Source: Phytopythium helicoides (lineage: Eukaryota; Oomycota; Peronosporomycetes; Pythiales; Pythiaceae). Taken from it: a DNA stretch of 64,000 nucleotides. A model generated the notes under the pieces. It ran no database searches. It was not told the DNA's origin and saw nothing but the letters and a program-made list of their open reading frames with translations. The stretch spans positions 558,001-622,000 of the forward strand of contig JANFNE010000004.1 of the NCBI GenBank assembly GCA_024867545.1, read 5' to 3'. Shown here one piece after another: positions 44,849 to 53,133 of the stretch. Numbering within the stretch: position 1 is the stretch's first letter; each line of letters begins with the position of its first letter. Made by a program: the position numbers and the translations under genes.

Positions 44849-47098
44849 TCAAGCGATAAACTCCGCACCGATGCTCCACGCGATGAACGCGTACACCTCT
44901 GACGTCTCCTGAATGATCTTGGTCGTCGGCTTGCCAGCACCGTGACCTGACTTCGTGTCGATACGGATCACCAACGGGTTCTCCTGAGACGGCGAGTTGC
45001 CAAGTTGATGCTGCAGCTCCGCAATCAACTTGTAAGAGTGAAGAGGCACCACTCGGTCGTCGTGGTCACCAGTCGTGAGCAACACCGATGGAAAGACACC
45101 GCGCTCAGCCAACTTCTTGATCTTGTCACTGTCGGCGTGCGGAACATTGTGCAGCGGTGAGTACGTCAGAAGGTACTTGAAGTCTTCCGCGACATCCGGG
45201 TCACCGTAGTCCGTGCGCCAAGCATGACCGATCGTGAACTTGTGAAATCGAAGCATATCCATGACGCCAACCGCGCCAACCGCGCAGCGGTACAGGTCGG
45301 GGCGCTGATTAATGCACGCCGCGACCAGCAGACCGCCATTCGAACCACCATGGATCGCGATCTTCTCCGAGTTGGTGTAGTTTTCGCGGATCAGGTACTC
45401 AGCCGCTCCGTGGAAGTCGTCAAACACATTTTGCTTCTTGAAGAGCATGCCATCCTGATGCCATTGCTCGCCATACTCACCGCCACCACGCAGGTTCGGG
45501 AGTGCCAAAATGCCACCAAAGTGCTGCACGAAGACTAGGCGAGCAACACTGAAAGCAGGGGTGAGTGAGATGTTGAAGCCGCCGTAGCCATAGAGGTACA
45601 CTGGCTGCTGACCGTCCAGCTGTGCAGCCTTACGCTTGACAATGAACATGGGGATCTTGGTTCCGTCCTTAGACGGGTAGAACACCTGCTTGGCTTCGAA
45701 CAGCTCTGGGTCAAAGCCCTTGACTTGTGTCTGACGGAACAGCGTTGTCGTGGGGGTGCCCTGGGACAAATCCACACGATAGATCGAGCCAGGGTAAAGG
45801 AATGAGATGAAGTGGTAGAAGAGCTCCGACTCGGAGCGCTTGCTCGACACCCCAACCGTTCCGACACTGGGCAGCTCAAGTTCGTACTGGAACTCGCCCT
45901 TCAGGTTGTACACGTGCAGCACATGGCGCACGTCCTTCATGAGCTGCACGACAAGCTTGTCCTCAGCCGTTGGGTGCACACCTTCGATCACAATGTTGTC
46001 GGGTTGCTCCGGAATGACCTCTTCCCAGACTGCAGAGTCCTTGAACGCAGCGATGTTGGTGCGCACAACACGCTCACGAGGCGCATTCGCGTTCGTCTTA
46101 AAGTAGAACACGTCGCCATCGTTGAGAATGTAGGAGAACGCCGACTCCATGTCGTCGACGAGCTTCTTCACCGGCAGCAGCGCGTCCTTCGGTGCGCTCG
46201 CCAGGAACTCTTCGAAGTTGCTCAGGTCCGCGAGATGGATCATGTTGGCATTCTTGCATCCATCCTGCACGTAGAGCACCAGCGTCTTGCCATCGTCCGC
46301 TACCTCGGCCGTCACCGTGTACGATGGCTCGGCCGGATACGCGTACACAAGGCGGTCTTCCGACTGCGGTGTGTTGAGTCGGTGGTACCACAATTGGTGG
46401 TTGACGTTGCTGTCGGTCTCGGTACCGCGCTTCGAGTCTTCATCGTCGTGCGCAGCGCCAGCGACCTTCTCCGGAGGCGGGTAGCGCGAGTAGAAGAAAC
46501 CCTTGTCGTCGTGCGTCCAGGCAATGGACGAGAACTTGACCCACTCGACGGCATCATCGAGCGTCTTGCCGTCGTGCACGCCAAGCACCTTGATGGTCTG
46601 CCAGTCGGATCCTCCGCGAGAGATACCGTGCGCAAAGTAGAGCTTTCCGTCCTCGAGCTTCGCCTCCGAGAAGGCGCGGCTCGAGAGCGCGGCCGTGCCG
46701 TCCGTGGACAGCTGGTTGGGGTCCAACAGCACGGCAGGCTCAGCATCCAGCTTGTCTTGCACGTACAGCACGCTCTGGTTCTGCAGGCCGTCGTTCTTGT
46801 AGTAGAAGTACTTGCCGCCGTGCTTGCGCGGCGCCGAGTACTTCTCGTAGTTGAACCACTCGGTCACGCGCTCCTTGGTGGCCTCGACCGATGGGATCTG
46901 GTCGAACACGCTCTGCGTCACGGCGTTCTGCGCGTCCACGAACGTGCGCGTCTCAGGCGCGTCCGGGTCCTCCAGCCACCGGTACGGGTCCGCCACCTGC
47001 ACGCCGTGCAGCTGCTCCACGAGGTCCGCACGCCGCACAGCCGGGTACGCGAGGCGCTGGGCCAGTCGCCCGGCCTTGGAGGTGATCGCGCTCGCCAT
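44849..47098 (-). CDS. Prolyl oligopeptidase (serine protease family S9A)
   Basis: Cytosolic endopeptidase cutting after proline in short peptides. 749 aa, with no intron and no frameshift. The N-terminal part carries DPYRWLEDPDAPETRTFVDA and the seven-bladed propeller (about residues 80-440). The alpha/beta hydrolase domain shows GGSNGGLLVAA (Ser, about residue 584), TTGDHDDRVVPLHSYK (Asp, about 679) and TKSGHGAGKPTTK (His, about 719). The length is slightly above that of the mammalian enzyme (710). It shares its upstream region with the divergent RBBP5-like gene. Confidence 0.95.
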   Translation of the reverse strand: MASAITSKAGRLAQRLAYPAVRRADLVEQLHGVQVADPYRWLEDPDAPETRTFVDAQNAVTQSVFDQIPSVEATKERVTEWFNYEKYSAPRKHGGKYFYYKNDGLQNQSVLYVQDKLDAEPAVLLDPNQLSTDGTAALSSRAFSEAKLEDGKLYFAHGISRGGSDWQTIKVLGVHDGKTLDDAVEWVKFSSIAWTHDDKGFFYSRYPPPEKVAGAAHDDEDSKRGTETDSNVNHQLWYHRLNTPQSEDRLVYAYPAEPSYTVTAEVADDGKTLVLYVQDGCKNANMIHLADLSNFEEFLASAPKDALLPVKKLVDDMESAFSYILNDGDVFYFKTNANAPRERVVRTNIAAFKDSAVWEEVIPEQPDNIVIEGVHPTAEDKLVVQLMKDVRHVLHVYNLKGEFQYELELPSVGTVGVSSKRSESELFYHFISFLYPGSIYRVDLSQGTPTTTLFRQTQVKGFDPELFEAKQVFYPSKDGTKIPMFIVKRKAAQLDGQQPVYLYGYGGFNISLTPAFSVARLVFVQHFGGILALPNLRGGGEYGEQWHQDGMLFKKQNVFDDFHGAAEYLIRENYTNSEKIAIHGGSNGGLLVAACINQRPDLYRCAVGAVGVMDMLRFHKFTIGHAWRTDYGDPDVAEDFKYLLTYSPLHNVPHADSDKIKKLAERGVFPSVLLTTGDHDDRVVPLHSYKLIAELQHQLGNSPSQENPLVIRIDTKSGHGAGKPTTKIIQETSEVYAFIAWSIGAEFIA

Positions 47099-47300
47099 CG
47101 GTGGTTGAAGAAGCCACTTGCTGTCGAACCGAAGAAAGGGAAAGTGACGTCAAGGAAGGTTGAGCGGGATCTTGCGCCGCACTTCAACCCGTCCAAAGCG
47201 ATCGAAAATAGCGACTTTTGACCAATGAGAGGCGATGATGTGTAAGCGGCAACCATCATTCCAGAGGCAACCGATCACGAAAGGCGCCAACGTGGAGAGC
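47099..47300. promoter_or_regulatory. Shared divergent promoter region, prolyl oligopeptidase / RBBP5-like
   Basis: Only 202 bp separate the two opposed start codons. A CCAAT box lies at 47222-47226 on the plus strand. No other element recognised. Confidence 0.4.
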
Positions 47301-49547
47301 ATGGCGGCGACGTGGAGTGTGGCGATGCGGCGGTTGGTGCGGCAGGAGGAGGCGCGCGCGAAGGAGAAGCTGGCCAGGCGTCAACGCCAGCTCAAGCGCG
47401 AGCAATTGCAGCCAACTGCGGTCTCTGGGGGTGCTCGGGGAGAAGAGAACGAGCCGACAGAAGTTGCTGCTGCTACTACGGTGGATGGAAAGGAGCCCGA
47501 GGCGAAGGAAGAAGTCGAGGAGGAGGAAGAAGAGGAGCCAGAGGAAGACGACTACTTGCAGAAGCACGTGCTGTCGCGCGAGAGCGCGCAGTGGGTGTGT
47601 CTCGAGGACGCGCAGCAGGCGCACTGCGTGGCGCTTAACCGGCTGCAAACCATGTTCGCGGTCGGCGAGAAGGACGGACGGCTGAGCATTTGGGACAACG
47701 TCGCGCTGCGCGTCATTACGCGCGAGCTGGACCCGACATCAATCGTCCTTCCCGAGGACGGTGAGGCACATGCAGCCGCACAGACGATTGGGGTGAACGG
47801 AAGCAGTGGGGGGCAGTCGAGCACTAGGCGCCATGAGAAACGACTCGTCCGCGAGGGCGACGGTGATGAGGAAGAGGAGGAGGAGGATGGAGACGACGAC
47901 GGTGAGGGCAACGAGTACTCAACTGGCAATGACGACGCGTCCGTAGAGGCTGACGACGATGATGTCGCCTCCATCGAAGGAGGCGATGCCAGCACGGAAG
48001 AAGAGGAAGAAGGGGACGCCGGAACAGGCGACAAACGCGACAACTCTACAGACGACGCGAAGGAGGACAGTGCACAAGAAGCAGACTCTGTTACTGAACA
48101 CAACAGCTCGGATGACACGGCTGGGGGACTGTCATTAGCCGATTTGCGGCGCGCTCGCAATTCGCTTAAAGTTGTGACCATGTGTGCTTGGTCGTGCGAT
48201 TCGCGCTGGATCTTCGCTGGATGCGAGGAAAAGTCGACTCGGAAAGGCGTGCTTTGTGTCTGGGATGGGGCAGCCTCAACCCTCGTTGCTATGTACAACT
48301 TTGAGGCGGTCATCAACTGCATTGACGTCCATCCAACGGATCCGAACCTACTCATTGTGAGCTCTTACAACGCCCTACCAGTGCTATTGAACCTGGCCAC
48401 CCGAACACGGACCAAGCTGGAAGCAATTCCACTTGAGAACGAATCGCTCACCATATCAATTCCCAGTAATTCTAGACACCCAAACCTCATAGTTGCTGCT
48501 CGATATGGTTTGTCGGGGCAATATATCTACGCGGCAACGACGAAAGCAACTGTTGCGGTGCTTGATGCGCTTACATTGGAGCGCGTGCACAGTGTTGAGC
48601 TGAACGTGCTTATCCAATACCTCGACCTAGCCGTCACTCGCGCTGAAACAGCTCTGCTCATCACTAGCTCCAAGGGTCTCCACGAGTTTTTGATCGAACG
48701 GTCAAACGAGGAAGACAAGCAAGGCCCTCGAGTGGTGTTGACTGAGAAGTGGCTGCTCTCAACAGGTTCTGTCCGAGCACCATGGTCGCTTTGTGCCTTT
48801 ACTGGCGACGAGAAGTTTGCGATCGGCGTCCCAGTCGTTCGTCACCGCCACGTCGGAGAAAATGGTTTATACACTTGGGATCGAACTACGGGCCGCGCAC
48901 AACACAATGCTGGCGTCAAGGACGGTGTAAATGCTGTCGGGTGGGATATGCATCGTGACAGTCTCATCGCTGCTTCCGCAAATGCTGCTCTCTTCGTGTT
49001 CGAAGAAACCTTTACGACAACTTTCCCGGGATCCATGTACCCCGCCGGCTTTCGGTTGATCACAGACAATGAACTTCACCACGAGTCCTTTGACGTTGAA
49101 GACGCGGACGAGCGTGAGCAAGCTGACAAAGAGTTTTCCGCGACATTGACCGAGGAGCTCAAAACGATAAACATCTTTAGCGGCAGCACGGACAGTATTG
49201 CCCACCTATTGCCCCCGCCTGTGTCGCACGAGCTGCAGTCGCTACCTCCGGTGGAAAGAGAGCTATTCTACTTGCCGGCCATTCCAATCGTTCAGACTTC
49301 ACCTCTGAAGCGCCCTGGGCAGCACCACTTGTTCCAGGGAAACGCCTACCACGACGAAAAGCACTTTGGTCTCGGTCAGTCTGTGTTCGAGCCGCTAAAA
49401 ACCGCTCTACCCAAGTCCTCTAAGCCTTCAGGAAAATCCAAGAAGCGCAAGTCAGGCCATGGAGACCCATCTTCATCTGGCAAGGGTGGTAAAAGTGGTA
49501 AGCGAGCAGGTGGCGGTAGCAGTAGCCAAAAGCGACGTCGAAGATGA
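47301..49547 (+). CDS. RBBP5/SWD1-like WD40 subunit of COMPASS
   Basis: Scaffold subunit of Set1/MLL histone H3K4 methyltransferase complexes, nuclear. The start at 47301 (MAATWSVAMRRLVRQEEARA) is preferred over an upstream ATG. WD repeats are seen in ALNRLQTMFAVGEKDGRLSI, MCAWSCDSRWIFAGC, INCIDVHPTDPNLLIVSS, YGLSGQYIYAATTK, AFTGDEKFAIGVPVV with ENGLYTWDR, and AVGWDMHRDSLIAAS. The stretch after the last blade (LHHESFDVEDADEREQ) corresponds to the acidic segment of RBBP5 that contacts other subunits. Unusual is a roughly 120-residue Glu/Asp/Ser insertion between the first two repeats and an acidic N-terminal run. The C-terminus is a basic Lys/Gly/Ser tail, a likely nuclear signal. Intronless, 748 aa. 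Confidence 0.72.
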   Translation: MAATWSVAMRRLVRQEEARAKEKLARRQRQLKREQLQPTAVSGGARGEENEPTEVAAATTVDGKEPEAKEEVEEEEEEEPEEDDYLQKHVLSRESAQWVCLEDAQQAHCVALNRLQTMFAVGEKDGRLSIWDNVALRVITRELDPTSIVLPEDGEAHAAAQTIGVNGSSGGQSSTRRHEKRLVREGDGDEEEEEEDGDDDGEGNEYSTGNDDASVEADDDDVASIEGGDASTEEEEEGDAGTGDKRDNSTDDAKEDSAQEADSVTEHNSSDDTAGGLSLADLRRARNSLKVVTMCAWSCDSRWIFAGCEEKSTRKGVLCVWDGAASTLVAMYNFEAVINCIDVHPTDPNLLIVSSYNALPVLLNLATRTRTKLEAIPLENESLTISIPSNSRHPNLIVAARYGLSGQYIYAATTKATVAVLDALTLERVHSVELNVLIQYLDLAVTRAETALLITSSKGLHEFLIERSNEEDKQGPRVVLTEKWLLSTGSVRAPWSLCAFTGDEKFAIGVPVVRHRHVGENGLYTWDRTTGRAQHNAGVKDGVNAVGWDMHRDSLIAASANAALFVFEETFTTTFPGSMYPAGFRLITDNELHHESFDVEDADEREQADKEFSATLTEELKTINIFSGSTDSIAHLLPPPVSHELQSLPPVERELFYLPAIPIVQTSPLKRPGQHHLFQGNAYHDEKHFGLGQSVFEPLKTALPKSSKPSGKSKKRKSGHGDPSSSGKGGKSGKRAGGGSSSQKRRRR

Positions 49548-49949
49548 TATCTCGTTGTGTATCGTATCGGAACACGAACTGTCTGTACTACAGAGCTTGT
49601 TAACCGGTAGTCGTTCTAGAGATTGTGCGTATACCACGATTGTCAGAGTGTTTCGAGCTGCGAGATTCAACGCTCTTGCGTTTCTGGAGTGGTGTCCTAC
49701 CTGTAGCCCCCGTTGGTGATACTCGCAGATGCTGTGAACCAACACTACTTGGTGCTGTTACTGCTCTCAGAGCATTCAAGGGACTCTCGTTCGTCACTTG
49801 AAGCGAATCGTCGAGTCGCTTTTGGGCTAGTTTGATTCGTTCTCGTACGCTTCCTTCTTTGCCACAGAGTGCGGAGATTCCTGTTTCACAAATGGTAGGG
49901 GATAGTTTGCTGGAAAGCATACACTTTTGGCGTCTTTCCCTTGATGTGA

Positions 49950-51998
49950 TTGATTATGTCGAAGAGAGAGGATTAGTGTGAAGCAGCTGACCGCAATTTG
50001 TCCTCCGCCTGAAGGGTCCTCCATCTGCGTCAGAAGTTGTATTCGTCTCGGTTGGTGAAGAATTGTTCTGTCGCTGAGAAGCCTGCACAATAATTTGTCG
50101 GGTGAGGACAGTTCCATTGAGCGACTCCCCCCGCAGACAATGAGAAGATGTAGAAACGTGGCCAGTCCAGCCACAGCGTGAACACGGGATTGGGCTTCGC
50201 CGCTGCTGGGCGCTAAGGGATAATTTGAATTCACGCTGAGGATTGTGCTGGTTTCGTGCTGTGAAAAGCCGTAGCGCGTACCAGTTGTGCCGACACAATA
50301 ATGAGTCTGCCACGAGCGCCGCGCTTTCAGGCTCTTAAGCTAGAGCTGCTAGCAGCGCCACAGGCGATATCACTAGGACGCACACATCAGATGACGACGA
50401 TACACAGTAACGAGAGAACGTGGACTGCATCAGGCATGTTTCGAGTAGCCCAACACAGTCGTGTGCCTGCAATATCTCGAGCTCCACCGTTCGAGTCTCT
50501 ATTTCTTCTGGTGCGCTGCATATATTACTTTCCTGTGAGAAGCGAACATGCTCAGATGCGCACAAGGTAAGCTGTCCACTGCGCACGAGAAAAGTCGACA
50601 CACGCTGTCCTTCCGTGAAAAGAAACTCATGCTTCTTTGCGCGGTACGGTCGTGTGTGAGCAGCGAGAAAATGCAATCGCGCCTCATTCATTGGTGTAAG
50701 CAAGAACGTACCTCGCAGGAGTTCGACAATCTCGTGGTCGAACAAGTACGGAAATGATTCGATCTCGAAAGCAGGAAGGGATATTGACGCTGAAGGGAAG
50801 GCTTTGCGGAGGATGGGGTGCTTCGTGCACTCAAAGATACATTTGCGCATGTTGTTCAATACTGTAGTTGAGACGTGAAGTACTTGCATACCGGCAGACA
50901 TAGTCACGCCAAGAGAATTACGTTGGCGAGCACCCCTGGATGTCGCAGTAACAATATGGTGGGGGAAGGCAAACAAATCGGCGTGAAGGCCGAAAAAGTC
51001 TCCAGGTAGAAGTGACCGAAGGTATAAACCACTGCTTACTGCTGCTTGAACGTCATCAGCCGACAATTTGGAGATTGACAGACGTCTGTCTAACCCCTAT
51101 CTTTCGGTGCTGACACGACAAGGCGAGCTCAACAAATCAACAGGCGAACAGCCCTGCTGTTGCTGATGCTGGTGCTTAGAGGGTGATCGTGTCCGGCGAC
51201 GTTGCCGATCTCGATGCGAGATGAGCACAGCGAGAAAGTCTGGATAAAATGTGAGGTCGCAAGTGCCAGTCAGGATGAAGAAGACATCACCTGCGGGGGT
51301 CTTTCCTTGGGTCACAAACTCGTCGTCGGGTGCCAGTGCGACGAGAGTCGCGTGCTCAAAAAGCAGTGTCCAGGTCATATACTCAGCTTCAAGAAGCCCC
51401 TCATGATTGGCATAACCCTCATCCGAGCCAGCATATCTATCTTCGCTGTTGGACGGTGCAGAATGGGGTGAACCATATTTTGTGTGCGCTGTTCACAATT
51501 ATCTAGAGGTAGTGATTGTGACTGCGCTGGGGTAACAGCCGGGGGATTACTTGTCTTCTCCGGCCGCTTCGGAATTATCGCAAGCGATTCAAGTGACGAT
51601 AGAACTGAAAGAAATTTCTGGCTTATCCAGCTGCGAAACTCGAGGACAGCGTCTGGGTCTTGGCGAGCTGTCATGTTGGATCTCATTGGCTGCATGAGCA
51701 CTCGCGCCGATTTTGAGTCGGTGAATGGGTCGAACGGGACTTGCTCCAACAAGCGCCCACGGTTGCAATCTCCTCCAAAGCTCCTCTCATCGCTAGAAGA
51801 AGCAATCTGGATTCTCCGTACACCCCTATTGAAACCAGCGACTGGTTTTCGGCTGGAACTTGGTGTGGCCGATGCAGGATTGTGTTCCAAAGTTGTAGAT
51901 TCTACACAACGTGTAGAGATTGCAGCTGGAGATCTCTTTGGTCTCGATGGGATCGCAACTTGCTCGATTGGGTACAACCGAAGTTGATACTCGTTCAT
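49950..51998 (-). CDS. Cyclic-nucleotide-binding-domain protein with C-terminal CxxC...H...C motif; damaged
   Basis: The start at 51998 (MNEYQLRLYPIEQVAIPS) opens a Ser/Pro/Arg-rich N-terminal part. Near 51375 the frame shifts by one base into TWTLLFEHATLVALAPDDEF, then GDVFFILTGTCDLTFYP, a first cyclic-nucleotide-binding-like barrel. A Gln/His-rich insert and a poorly defined intron near 51100 follow. The next part has LLPGDFFGLHADLF, then a second domain with KKHEFLFTEGQRVSTFLVRS and CVGLLETC. A TAA at 50337-50335 ends the frame. The same frame reopens at once and continues about 120 codons with PCSRCGWTGHVSTSSHCLR, a zinc-knuckle-like motif. A real 3' exon, a nonsense change or a sequencing error could explain this. 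Ligand unknown. Confidence 0.55.
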
Positions 51999-52253
51999 TC
52001 TTTCAGCAAATATGAAGGTGGGACCTGCTGCGAAAGTGCTCAAGTGATGATAACGATAATGATTGACGGAGCGATCATGGAGACGGTAGATATAATTAGG
52101 GTGCGCATTTTGGCTGCTTAACGTTGTAGTTCATCACACGTGCGTGTTGTGTTATTCGAGAGATAACCGGTCTTCGCATCAAGCGAAAGGTGTATTGATT
52201 GATACTTACGGCGCAGTCATTGGTGCATGAACGCCAAATGTGGTCTGGCTAGT

Positions 52254-52355
52254 TTACTTCTTGCCGCCCTTCTTGCCGCCCTTCTTGTTGTCGGCCGGGG
52301 CCTCCTTCTCGACCTTCTTCTCCTCCTTCTTGTTGGCTCCCTTCTTCGGCGGCAT
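52254..52355 (-). CDS. 33-aa lysine-rich peptide, left copy
   Basis: ATG at 52355-52353, TAA at 52256-52254. The peptide begins MPPKKGANKKEEKK and ends KKGGKKGGKK; it is highly basic and predicted disordered. The right-hand copy encodes the identical peptide, with two synonymous third-base differences. The sequence from 69 bases upstream of the ATG down to the stop codon is shared. The start of that shared block, TCATTCCACAACTT, resembles an oomycete initiator plus flanking element. The peptide looks like the Lys-rich N-terminal tail of a ribosomal protein such as eS25, but no globular domain follows in either copy. Function unknown. Confidence 0.6.
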   Translation of the reverse strand: MPPKKGANKKEEKKVEKEAPADNKKGGKKGGKK

Positions 52356-52424
52356 GACTGGAGTTGTTGGTGGGTGGCTTAAGTGGCTTGAGTGGTTGAG
52401 CTTCACAGAGGAAGTTGTGGAATG
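52254..52424. repeat. Left arm of 171-bp inverted repeat
   Basis: Pairs with 52859-53029 without gaps and with three mismatches (about 98 percent identity). Spacer 434 bp. The arm ends coincide with the stop codon and with a transcription-start-like motif. Confidence 0.9.
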
Positions 52425-52858
52425 AAAAGGCTTTAGGTCGTGATGCCTCTCGCCTGCACAACAACAATAGGAAAGCAGGGCCAAGTCAGCTCAGCATTTG
52501 CCACAAGTCGTCAGTTGCATTATAGGCGGTTGCAAAACCATCTCGCTTCTCTGGCCCGGAGAATATTCGCAAAGTAACCGACACAGCCATACGACAATCA
52601 AATGGGCTCGGCGGTTTTTCACTAGCGTCTTTTCGAAATCTTGGATCTACGTTGAAGTTGTTGCTTCTAGCCCACCATAACTCCTCCTAAGCGAGCTTGC
52701 AGTTGCAGTGAATCTGTCCAGGAAATTCTTGGAGCACTGCCAGGGGACGCATGCAAAGGACCGTTCAGAAAAGTGGTGAAGAAGAAAAGGCTGCCATCAA
52801 GAAACGACTGTATCAAATTTTCTGGAGGTTTTCCGATGAGGGTCTCCTCCCAATTCAC

Positions 52859-53029
52859 CATTCCACAACTTCCTCTGTGAAGCTCAACCACTCAAGCCAC
52901 TCAAGCCACCCACCAACAACTCCAGTCATGCCGCCGAAGAAGGGAGCCAACAAGAAGGAGGAGAAGAAGGTTGAGAAGGAGGCCCCGGCCGACAACAAGA
53001 AGGGTGGCAAGAAGGGCGGCAAGAAGTAA
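52859..53029. repeat. Right arm of 171-bp inverted repeat
   Basis: Reverse complement of 52254-52424 apart from three substitutions: one in the leader and two synonymous in the reading frame. The flanks are unrelated. Confidence 0.9.
52928..53029 (+). CDS. 33-aa lysine-rich peptide, right copy
   Basis: ATG at 52928, TAA at 53027-53029. The peptide is identical to that of the left copy. The frame is open upstream to 52751, but conservation between the arms starts at 52859 and the best start is the ATG at 52928, because both copies share it. The leader contains short repeats of CTCAAGCCAC. The post-stop sequence differs between the copies. Lies 105 bp from the end of VPS35L (convergent). Confidence 0.6.
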   Translation: MPPKKGANKKEEKKVEKEAPADNKKGGKKGGKK

Positions 53030-53133
53030 TTCTACCAATATCGACTAGGCAACGAGTAAAATGTCTGAACATTGCAATAATACAAACTTGCAAGTCATTC
53101 AACTTTTGATGTAGCTATCATCCTTTTTGAGTC

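Noticed and set aside
45812..47221. 469-codon open frame on the plus strand
   Set aside because: Antisense shadow of prolyl oligopeptidase, full of His/Val/Arg runs and without domain features.
52254..53029. Inverted repeat considered as transposon terminal repeats (MITE or foldback)
   Set aside because: The arms contain an intact reading frame with only synonymous changes and end at the stop codon, which fits a duplicated gene better. No target-site duplication seen.
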